NCBI GenBank assembly: GCA_022835595.1
Contig: BQUP01000003.1
Location: 1,598,975-1,662,974, forward strand
Source: Cystobasidium ongulense
Lineage: Eukaryota; Basidiomycota; Cystobasidiomycetes; Cystobasidiales; Cystobasidiaceae
DNA length: 64,000 bases
Direction: 5' to 3'
Numbering within the stretch: position 1 is the first letter of the stretch; the number at the start of each line of letters is the position of its first letter. The notes under the pieces are model-generated. The model ran no database searches. It saw only the letters and a program-made list of their open reading frames with translations, and was not told the origin of the DNA. Both the position numbers and the translations under genes were made by a program. Of this stretch, positions 55,117-64,000 are shown in pieces.

Positions 55117-56060
55117 CTATCTCAGTGTCTCCCCTCGTCTCGACTGCCTCCACTGATCATGCATGGCGACTACATTCCCCCTCAAAGGCTGGATGCTGCC
55201 CTCCTTGACGCTCTTCACTCCACCATCAAACAGACCCTCTATCACTCCATCCATCACTCTTGCATACGGCCTCAGATACCCTTGCCAAAGCAAAAAGGAC
55301 AGTACGGCCAGGGTGCCCCCAACTCCAGCACCCGCCACAACTTGAGCAGGAGTATGATACGTCAATCTAACCCGCGACCAGCAAACTGATATCGCTCCGA
55401 ACGCAACTCCACACGTGAGCAAGAGTCTAACAAAAGGACTGAAATCACCAGAATCGCCGTGTCGAGAGAGTAAATGAGGTAGGAAACGTGGATGGGGTCG
55501 TAGGTTCCAGATGCACAGTGAAAGGTAGACTCCAAAAAAAGCTATAGAGGAAGAATGAGTGGATGGCATTCCATAGCTCTTCTTCAATGATAGCTCAGGA
55601 CGAGGCTGTCGGATGCATCGCTTGAGAAGTTTGGCTTCACAAACACCAGAAACACGTCACTTATGAACCCTTGTTACAAAGTGTCAAGTAATGCGGAATA
55701 CTCACCAACAACAGCAGCGAAGGTAGCTCCCGCACCGAGGTAGATGGAATGCGCATTCCGTAGATGAATTATTGAGATAGCTGTCAGTCCAGTAACTATA
55801 GGTTGCGTCTTCATATACAGCACATAATGAATGCAGGCGAAGAGGTTGTAAATGTCAATCGAGAAAGCAAAGAACGGACTTCAGCTTATGACTCCCTGCA
55901 AGCGCGTTTTAAGGTGATTTGTAGTGTAAATACGTACCTCTTTGAGAACTAGAAGCCACAACTGGCGCAAGTGCAGTGTCATAGTGAGATTGCTTGAGTC
56001 GAGGTGAAGGAGAAAGCCAGCAATACAACTCGAGCTGATTCCCCTACCGCGGTCCAACAT
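55117..56060 (-). CDS. Dolichyldiphosphatase-like PAP2 phosphatase; 5' exons unresolved
   Basis: The last exon (55117-55634) reads AKLLKRCIRQPRPELSLKKS, YGMPSTHSSSIAFFGVYLSL and SRVRLTYHTPAQVVAG, the three PAP2 phosphatase motifs (KxxxxxxRP, PSxH, SRxxxxxHxxxD-like) with the KYGMPSxH arrangement of dolichyldiphosphatase (Cax4/DOLPP1). That enzyme recycles dolichyl diphosphate on the lumenal face of the ER for N-glycosylation. The third motif ends in Gln rather than Asp. The preceding exon (55706 to about 55780 or 55795) adds AISIIHLRNAHSIYLGAGAT. Between there and possible starts at 55982 or 56060 I could not find a consistent set of exons, so the N-terminus and exact start are open. Several hydrophobic spans fit an integral membrane enzyme. 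Confidence 0.7.
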
Positions 56061-57097
56061 TTTCTAAAGCTACACACGCACGACAGACTTCGCTCTCTCA
56101 TGTGCTAGTGCTTGATTTGAGAGCTGTCTGCCTGTGTATGTCACGCGCGTTCGCATTTGCATTTCGTCCACCTACGAACTGGCCCGTCTCGTTACAAGTG
56201 AACACACACGTGACCCCCGGTTATGTATTGCGTGCGTGACAGATGCACTATATCGAAGCAAGATAAAGACCCTTCTGAGTGGGTATAGAGACACGAGCCT
56301 TAAGCAAGACAGATGACGAAATAATCCCCAAATGAGCTAGGATTGCGTCGAAATTCAGCGCAAGAGTCCACAAATACAAGCTCATGTGTGAAACGCGAAG
56401 AGCGGCAACGTGAAGCCAGACAGACATCTGATTCCTTTCTCAGGCTCGTATAGTGCTTGATATAGACCGGCCCCCCAGCTTTGTGAGACCGTGTACTTAT
56501 CAAGAAGGGTAAACATGTATCATAAGCTAGACTTCCAGAACAGTTGGTAAATCGGCCCCAAACCTTCTACTGTACCCCCAACGCAGAGCTGCATGCCAAG
56601 GAGATGCGAAGAAACAGCATGACATTTGAGACTACGAACATGCACGACCCAACTGGTGTGAGGGTGACTGCTTTGACCCGAGGGGGTGTCATACTTGACC
56701 TGTACTGGGTCAGCTACATAGAGAGCTAGATTTAGCTAGCCTTTAGCAGTAATCATGCTCGTTGTACAAAGAGTAGGGATTGTACGTGTATGGATCAGTC
56801 CCTGTGTACTACAGGGTCCTCCAGTGCCTGCTACCTCGAACGCGGAATCGTAGCCCGGGATTAGCAGGAGTTCACGTTGTGCTTGCAGCTTCATGCTATC
56901 GCTCGACTAGCAAGAGAAGTCTCTGAGATTGTTCGTTGTACCTCTGCACACTTGTATGTCCTTCCCTGCAACGCATTATGCTTGCTGTCGAATCAGTTCG
57001 TGCTGATCTGAAATGCAACTCCCAAAGTGCGAATCGAAAAGAAGCCTCGAGGTCCGGCTCTTACCACCACCACTCACCCTGCACATCAGCTTTCAAG
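56061..57097. other. Divergent upstream region of the PAP2 and uS12m genes
   Basis: No coding or RNA gene is supported over 1 kb. Short ORFs on both strands show no recognisable motif. The ends should hold the promoters of the two flanking genes. Confidence 0.4.
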
Positions 57098-57745
57098 ATG
57101 TCAAGCCTCCGGTCATTGATGCAGACCTTTGCACGCATGTCAGTGCAAGCTACACCGCGCTACTCTCCATCTCCCTCCGGCTCAGCGCACGCATCGACGA
57201 TGCGAACATTCACCACTTCCGCAACTCGGCAAAGCACGCTCAATCAAGTCATGCGAGGTTGTCGCAAGGATAAACCAACATTATCAAAAGCACCAGCACT
57301 CAAAGGATGTCCTCAACGCAAAGGCGTCTGCTCAAGAGTTTATATCACAAAACCAAAGAAACCAAACTCTGCCCAGAGAAAAGTCGCTAAAGTAAAGCTC
57401 ACTACTGGTCAGAGTATCATTGCGTACATTCCTGGTGAAGGTCATAATCTGCAAGAGCACTCTGTAGTCCTCGTCAAAGGCGGTCGTGTACAGGATCTTC
57501 CTGGTGTCAGGTGAGTTGCTCTTTACCGCACTCGATCAGCATTTCCAGCATCCAAGTTGCTGATACTTGCCATGCGATTCAGATACAAGGTGGTAAGAGG
57601 CGCTCTAGATCTAGGTGGTGTTGCTGGAAGAACAACTTCGCGGTCAAAGTATGGAGGTCAGTCGTTTCCGCCTCGTTCTTCAGCAATGCCGTCAGTAGCT
57701 GACCCTCCATTCCCGACTGCAGTCAAGAAGCCCAAGACAGCATGA
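57098..57745 (+). CDS. Mitochondrial ribosomal protein uS12m
   Basis: Two exons (57098-57510, 57583-57745) give 191 residues. The N-terminal 50 residues are basic and Ser/Thr-rich with no acidic residue ([18 protein letters not shown]), a mitochondrial presequence. The rest is a bacterial-type S12: [69 protein letters not shown] and [20 protein letters not shown]. uS12 lines the decoding centre and affects translational accuracy. The C-terminal 45 residues ([15 protein letters not shown] and onward) extend beyond bacterial S12, as common in fungi. The start was placed at the ATG just before the presequence; earlier ATGs lie in other frames. Confidence 0.93.
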
Positions 57746-57968
57746 GAATAGCTCGATACCCTCGTTATGTACACTTCAGTATTCAAAGCATACAACGGGA
57801 CAAGGTCGAAAAGCTATTAGACAGTGCTGATTGGAAACAGAACTCGAACATGTGTATTGCGTTTCGCCAAATGCGTTTTGATAATGGAATGAATATATGG
57901 AGATGAATCATACAACGACAATACCGAGCTGGACTAACACAGCTTGCCAGAATCTACTACAACTTGTT
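57746..57968. other. Convergent 3' region between uS12m and Spo71-like genes
   Basis: These 223 bp hold no gene; they are the 3' UTRs of two converging genes. Confidence 0.4.
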
Positions 57969-60900
57969 TCAAGAAATCTGATTAAATGTAGCGAGGCGTA
58001 CTTCTCGTTCTCTTGTGGTACGGCCATAGGCTTCGCACATGACATTGAAAGCCTGAACCCTGCAGATCAAGACTCCACATTAGTCCTGCGTCCCTATATG
58101 TCGTGCACGTCACGAAGCTCACCATTGATCCCTTTCAAGTCTACTACGTGCTCTAAACACATTTACATCTCCATCCTTACCTAATTTCTTCATAGTCGCA
58201 GACGGTTTCTGACTCCACAGGATAAACGTACAATCCATCGGATCATCGACGGCTACTAGACCATCTTTGTATATCCTAGCGAAAGCAGTCTGGCTCGAAG
58301 AGGTGCTAAAATCACTTTGACCCGTCTTGCGAAAGTATTGTAGGCAACTTTCTCCTGCAACGACGTAGATATCCTTGAGGCGTAGTGTTTTCAACCGTCG
58401 ATGATAAACTAATGGAATGGGTCGTTTGGAGAGATTTCGTCTAAAAGTTTCGTATATGATGAGATTGTTATCGAGAAGAACGATATATCGATCTACAAAG
58501 AAAGCCTCTCGATGTCCTTTCTTATGGTAAAGACGGCCCTGCATCAGGACATGATTTCGACATCCATTTTGGACGCAATAATTGAAAGCTTGTGAAAGGA
58601 GAGGTTCATAGACGTCTGTTCCTGTACTGGCATTTTCGAGCTCTCGCTGCTGGAACGGCGGCATAGCCTCTTGTGCGGATTGGAGGTATTGTTTTGAGCA
58701 ATGATATGAGCTCAAGGCTAGCTGGACTTGGGCATCTCCTTTCTCTCTCGCTGTCCAATAATCGACCAAGCTACTGAGTCTTCCAACCCATTCTCGAGCG
58801 GCTTCTTTCGGTGTCGTTTCAAAGCGAAATTGTCTATCGTTGCTTAGGTTGAGTTGTACGATAACATGCTCATGATTCCCTCCTTTGGTGAACTTATTCT
58901 GCGTGGCTGAGTTTTTACCTCGGCAATGTTGGCAGGAATCATCCAGCTCGACAGAAACGATATCTCGAAGTCGAATGAGACCTTTACATCGCACCAGCAT
59001 TGTGCTGAGACGTTCATTCTCTGCATGAAGTTGTGCTTTGACTAAAGAAGGCTGTGCATTAGTAGGAGCGGTCGAGCAAATATCCTGAAAAGCGTCTTCA
59101 TAGTCTTTATGCACTTCTGCTTGATGGGCTTGTCCAATATTCGGGAAGGGTGGAAGTTTCGCTCTTGAGGCTTTGCAAATTATCAAAGTACCCCCGGTAG
59201 TTCCAAGGTATAAGCGTTCTCTTTGATTTTCATTCCGATGGCGGAGTCGAGAAATGTAGCCTTCGATAGCAGGAGGTTCAATATTGTGCACTCCCGGTGA
59301 GATAGTGACGAAAGTCGGGTAATGCTTTTCGACAAGTACCTATTAAAATGCACAAAAATAGGTAAGATGGTTAGTAAAGAAAGGTATAATGGTATATCGA
59401 TATAAGCTAGCCTACCTCTAATCTATGAACAGGCTCATTGGCCTGCTTCATAATAGCACCGGTATAGACGTCCCAGATGCGTCTCATACCATCAACGGAT
59501 CTATCAATCGACAGCCAGTCTAAGACCAGTCCCTTCCGCCAGGCCAATCTTAAACTAATGCCTTTCCTTTGCATGGACTCGAGCAATTCCTTCCAATCTT
59601 GTCGGTTTGAGATGAGGTCAGTACAACTTTGAAGCATCTCTTCTTTGCTGACAAGATTGCGATCCGGTAGTCCAGCAGACATTAACTCTCGAGTGGCTGA
59701 AGCAGCCGCATCGAGCGAAGATGAAGGATGAGCAGGTATATGTGTAGGCAAGCGTATGCTTACTCCCAATCCAGCAAGATATACCTCTAGCTTATTGATT
59801 TTTTCTTTTTCTAGAGCGAGATGTAAGCCAAGGTACCAATCTTGAGCTATTGAAGTAGCTCGAGCTCGGAAGAGAAATAAGTTTGTTCCTGCGCTGTTTA
59901 CGTGTCGCTTGTTTTTACTTCCTGCTTTGCCGGTAACATGTCGGCCTCCAAGGGGATAAGGCGGACAACGCAGACAGAATATTTGGTCTGCAACGCTGTA
60001 TACCGATAGAGCAGTGCCTAATTTACTTTTGAGGGGTATGATGTATCTCAATGCCAGTTTTCGGGTTAAGAACCGATGGTAGGGATCACGCTGTACTGTC
60101 AAATATCAGCATCGCGCCAACAATCGCTAGGATATTTGAATCTCATCGCGTACATGCGTTCCGTATATCTCTATGTGATGCTTCTTCCATATGACTGCCA
60201 TTTCTTCCCAAGGTGTCCAGGTGAGGGATAACTTCCTAGCAGCAAGTTCATCGAAATCCAGAGGAAAAGTTTCCTGTTTCGTCCAACAATGTCTTATAAT
60301 CATTCTTTCTAGCTTTTCGACTCCTGGAGGCAGACTTGCTTCTTTCACTCCTGCCAGACGAGTCAATTCACGTGCTGAATCTGTACTTGCTATTCTAGCT
60401 AGTTGTGCCATCGGTGGAATGTTGTCGGGTATCCTTTCAGCTGGTTGTTCGAGAGGTTCAGGACGTGAGAGAACCTGCGATGGATCACTCGCTGGTTGAT
60501 CCCCTGAGCCTGATGCAAAGGCATGTATTGATTTACCTCGTGGACGAGGAACGGAATGGTTGCCGTTCGAGATGTCCCATGTGACTGACTTTGTAGATTT
60601 AAACCTATGTGCTAGCGGCCTTGTCCCAGCATGCCCCTGACGGTCTTGTAAATCGACGCCCAGCTTGTTGTTGGAGGTCATCACGAAAGTATCAGAGGCT
60701 GTCTCGGGAAGAAGTGTTTCGGAGACTTGACGCAGAAGCTCGTGTCGTGCAGCTGATTGAGGCTCATTCTGAGGTGCAACTATTGAATTCTGCGCGAGTG
60801 TCTTGACACCAACGGATACTTCTCTGCCTGTCGTTCGTTTTCCACCTTCTGTCAAAAAGGAAGGTGCATCATGAAAGACGGCCATAGATGATGCCCCGTC

Positions 60901-61719
60901 TATGGCTTGCGGCGAATCTAGCGCGCGACGTGAAAGGACATCTTGCGGGATGGAGGCAGGATCTTCTTGGACGGCATTGTCAGATTGATGTCGACGAGTT
61001 GTTGTCTCGCTGACCCCGCTCGACAATTTCTTCCTTGCATCTTTCGAGCTGAGCCGCTTCAGCAGGTCATCCGGAGAACCGCTACTAGCAGGATTCTCAA
61101 GTCGCTTCGTTTCAAAATTATTCGTAACTTTTGTATCTATAGAAAGTGCCTTGTTCTTTCGCGGCCATGGGAAGGCTCGCAGACGGTGCTTTGAAGTATT
61201 TGTAGTCGGTTTCGAGGCAACAGTCTCTCCATCATTGCTGTTTGAACTACTGGCATGACAGACTTGTATATGGTCATCGCTCGTTGTGGGTGTTGTTGAA
61301 GGACCGGGGGAGTGGCGGCTGTCTGAAGAGGTGGATGATGAATGTATTGCATGTCCATTCCCAACAGGATGTGGAGCAGGAGAAGGCGATTTTATCGTTT
61401 CTCTCTGCTTTCCCCCGAGAGATTTCCTCTGCTCTCGTGCATGCATTTCCCACAGCGTCTCAACTCCGACCAGAAAGCTGCGCCCTCCATCGTCGTTCGG
61501 CGGATTGCCCTCCGAAAGCGGCGGTCCCACGTATTCCAGGTCGTCGTCGGGGTGATGGCCGATGAATATACGCCTGCATCCCTCGCCGTAGTGATGTCCA
61601 GGTATGCTCAGGAAGCGCAACAGCGAGGTGGCATCCTGGGTGTCGTGATCAGGCTGGCTGGTCTCGCGCAACAGCGTGTATTGCAGCAGCTCCGGCGGCA
61701 CCAGAGGATGCTCCTGCAT
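57969..61719 (-). CDS. Spo71-like PH-domain protein (1182 aa)
   Basis: Four exons on the minus strand: 60154-61719, 59416-60090, 58123-59339, 57969-58059, a whole number of codons. The long Ser-rich N-terminal half ends in a conserved block (WTPWEEMAVIWKKHHIEIYG, HRDPYHRFLTRKLALRYIIP). A pleckstrin-homology region follows (TALSVYSVADQIFCLRCPPY, RARATSIAQDWYLGLHLALE). The third exon carries a second PH unit (EGYISRLRHRNENQRERLYL, ETTPKEAAREWVGRLSSLVD) and a further PH-like segment (HVLMQGRLYHKKGHREAFFV, DRYIVLLDNNLIIYETFRR), and the last exon closes it (DQWVQAFNVMCEAYGRTTRE). Multiple PH domains with this order resemble yeast Spo71, which guides prospore-membrane growth with Vps13 during sporulation; other fungi have homologs of unknown function. 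The name is by resemblance only. Acceptors were chosen to keep the frame; the one before exon 2 is the second of two nearby ag sites. Confidence 0.7.
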
Positions 61720-62803
61720 GTCGGCGATCGTTCAGAGCGGCGCCTCGTGACCTCGATGTCATTGTCGCATGTCAATCATCATGAGGTTGCTGATAGGGTG
61801 AATTGTTGATGGATTGAAGCTCAGCCGAGGTCCAAGTGGCGTGGCGACGGTGATGGAGGTCACGAGCCAGCGAACGGTTGCGACATATGAGCTTGGAAGA
61901 TAGGCAAGCGAGCAACGACACTGGCATGGCAGTCTGGACACTGCTGTGCTGTTGGTAGTGTTAGTCGTGGTGGTTTGTAGACATGGGACAGCAGTCAGAC
62001 AAGTAGGCTTCGGGTGAGTCAAGCGAAGTAGGGTGGATAGGGGAGGAAAGAATGCATTGCAGCGAAGAGAAGACAACAAGACTATCCATGCTATGTACAA
62101 TCAACCACAATATATCAAAGCTAGCGACTTCAGACGAAGCCGTACCTCATGCTGCGACGGCGCGGCCTCCTCGGCTGCATGGCGGTACAAAGACCACCAG
62201 CAGACCAAGAGAGACAGCAGCAGGAGACGAGCGAGTCGTTCCTGGCGCACGTCGAGCCCAAGTCATCGAGCGCTAGCCCGCCGCACCTCTTTGCAGAGAG
62301 TGCTCACCCAAGTCGTAAGACAAGAGCTTTTGAAGCGGGCAGCGAAAATAGTTCTCGTTGGTGAGGAAATACTACGGCCTTTGTGCTCATCGTGAGTCGT
62401 AGATTGATGTGGCTAATGTAGATTAGCTAGACAAACATCGGAAGTTTCCTATAAAGGATCCTGTAAGAGTTTGGTCTTGTAGAAAGGAAAGAGAGAGTTG
62501 CAAGATTTCGCTCTCTTTTATACTCGTCGATAAAAATGATCGACCTTTTTGGGCCTTCCTGCGAGTATCCAGCAGAAGAAATAGACATCTTCGCAGGTGC
62601 AGTTCAAGGGAAGGTACAGCCTTCAGAAGCATCACAAGTAGCGGGACGGTCATTGCTTTCGTGCTATACATGTCACCCTCCAAGCTGCGTTACTTCAGGC
62701 CGCGAAACCGACACTGGTAGTTGCCACCAAGATTAGTAGTACAAGTAGTAGTGGTGTGATAAAGTCGCGCAGACAGAGTAGAGTCAAGTCGCATTGCACA
62801 CCC
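61720..62803. other. Unresolved region between Spo71-like and amidase genes
   Basis: No gene can be supported over 1.1 kb. A GC-rich stretch at 62130-62370 has open frames on the plus strand (for example 62149-62364, with RQQQETSESFLAHVEPKSSS) that could be one exon of a small gene, but I found no matching exons or motif. The amidase stop at 62804 and the Spo71-like promoter at about 61720 bound it. Confidence 0.35.
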
Positions 62804-64000
62804 TCACTTCCACAACTCGTATTGACTCCCAAGTCCAGGGCCGAACAGCCTCCCGTGCTTCCTGACCAGTTCCTCATCCAGTACCTCCATGATCTTAAGC
62901 ACCCTCTCTTCGTGCCAAGCAGGACCTATTATCTGTACCCCCACCGGCAAGCCTTGCATAGCGGTTGGGTTGTATACAGTATCATAGTACTCCTTCGCGA
63001 GTAGATGACTGCCTGCATGTCTAAGTTTCTCCTGCTTTAGTTTGGCCGGGAGATCATCCAATTCTGCATCTACGCGTGTGACGGGCATCACTCCCACTGT
63101 AGAATCTACGACGTTCCAGTAGATGGTCTGAAGAGCCAGCGGCGAGAGGCGCTTGGTCGCCCCGTGCGAGACGGCAGGAGATGCCTGTACTGGGCCTGTG
63201 GCATGAAGAATGTCCCGGTCAACACAAATCAAGCTATCAAGCCCATGACCACCCACAAATCACGGTATCCAGATTAAGGTCCTTCCACAGATATTCCTTG
63301 ACCTTTCTTCCATATTCATCACGCTCATTCTGCCAATTCCAAACAATTGCGGTCTTCTTCTCACCAGAAGCTGATATAATCTTAGCGAAGGTTTTCTCGT
63401 CCAAAAACTTGCTTAGGATCCAGGAGGAGAATCTACGCAGCCAGACTGGGATACGTGCTCCAAAGATGGGCAGAAACAGTGCTGGCTCCCTAGTCTCGCG
63501 CTTCAATAGATGCGAAGTGAGCGTGCGGTAGGCATCGGCGGAAGACAGAGCTTGGAAGATCTCCAAAGCTCGAGCAGCTGGTCAGAATCAGGTTCAGTTA
63601 GCATGCATATTAGAAGACGAACTTGGCAGACTTACGCTCCGGCAACGTGATAGGTATGCATTCGTGCCCCGCCGCTCTTGCTGCTTCAACGGCAACTGCG
63701 ACTGCTCGTTCACTTGCAGGTGAGGCAGGTACCAAACCATCTGAACGGGAGCAATCATCGTAGAATGGCATGAGCTACCTGTCGAACAACATTGCACTTC
63801 CTCACGTCTTTCCACTTGTTAATACCACGCACCTTCTGTGTAGTATCCTATCCTCAGCTTGGTCGGCAGCTGTACCTCCCGGTATGGCATGGGCAAGAGA
63901 TTGAGGTTGTATGGGCTCAAAGCTACCGAGGCATGCGCAAATACCTTCATGCAGAGTGCAACGTCTTGAACAGTTCTTCCCATTGGACCCAGAGTAACGC
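62804..64000 (-). CDS. Amidase (amidase-signature family), C-terminal part
   Basis: The gene runs off the window; four exons are visible on the minus strand: 63833->64000, 63636-63740, 63257-63577, 62804-63195. Amidase-signature enzymes hydrolyse amides with a Ser-cisSer-Lys triad; fungal members include acetamidase and general amidases. The catalytic residues lie upstream of the window. What is seen is the middle and C-terminus: VTLGPMGRTVQDVALCMKVF, LRIGYYTEDGLVPASPASER, WKDLNLDTVICPVQASPAVS across the last intron, TIYWNVVDSTVGVMPVTRVD and MQGLPVGVQIIGPAWHEERV, the last being the typical C-terminal block of acetamidase-type enzymes. The end is GSQYELWK. The substrate is not known. The last donor (gtgggt at 63256) was chosen because it alone gives the family's ICPVQA run in frame. 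Confidence 0.88.

Noticed and set aside
1-64000. Transposons, LTR or virus-like elements, CRISPR arrays, rRNA genes
   Set aside because: No terminal repeats, integrase/reverse transcriptase/transposase motifs, regular spacer arrays or rRNA sequence were seen on either strand.

Overview
This window is nuclear DNA of a fungus, most likely a basidiomycete (class not decidable here). Almost every gene is cut by several short introns, mostly 50-90 nt, with gtaagt/gtgagt-type donors, ctgac/ctaat branch sites and cag/tag acceptors. Genes lie close together on both strands, and the protein set is purely fungal-eukaryotic: Raptor/Kog1, PP4 catalytic subunit, RPB6, Dsc2-type rhomboid-CUE protein, a Spo71-like PH protein, carnitine acetyltransferase and mitochondrial uS12. 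I saw no prokaryotic operon, CRISPR, rRNA, tRNA, transposon or virus-like element. There is one 10-N assembly gap at 41964-41973. All exon models were built by hand from the six reading frames, splice consensus and protein-family knowledge; most close to a whole number of codons.

Layout. 1-4270: the end of uroporphyrinogen decarboxylase, then a fast-evolving stretch with two tandem, intronless paralogous orphan genes and two minisatellites of about 42-44 bp. 4886-14365 (+): ABC half-transporter, secreted/vacuolar serine carboxypeptidase, prenylcysteine oxidase-like enzyme, RPB6. 14494-22475 (-): myosin regulatory light chain and two large low-complexity proteins. 22789-28263 (+): Raptor. 28591-29494 (-): hypothetical protein. 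30368-31838 (+): PP4 catalytic subunit. 32206-35899 (-): Dsc2/UBAC2-like protein and a TDT-family transporter. 36172-37731 (+): leucine-rich-repeat protein. 37911-40331 (-): carnitine acetyltransferase. 41337-41679 (+): ribosomal protein eS28. 41680-43709: a 2-kb gene-poor stretch with the gap. 43710-46572 (-): glycogenin. 47960-52262 (+): two tandem aquaporins. 52720-56060 (-): fumarase and a dolichyl-diphosphatase-like PAP2 enzyme. 57098-57745 (+): mitochondrial uS12. 57969-61719 (-): Spo71-like protein. 62804-64000 (-): C-terminal part of an amidase.

The genes are mostly unrelated housekeeping functions, as is normal in fungi. Three links are worth noting: nutrient signalling (Raptor and PP4, about 2 kb apart), two enzymes that appear to be dual-targeted by alternative start codons (carnitine acetyltransferase to mitochondria and peroxisomes, fumarase to mitochondria and cytosol), and two local gene duplications (the orphan pair and the aquaporin pair). 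The least explained part is 900-4270: intronless paralogs whose repeats, 5' regions and minisatellites look like one duplicating, lineage-specific locus.
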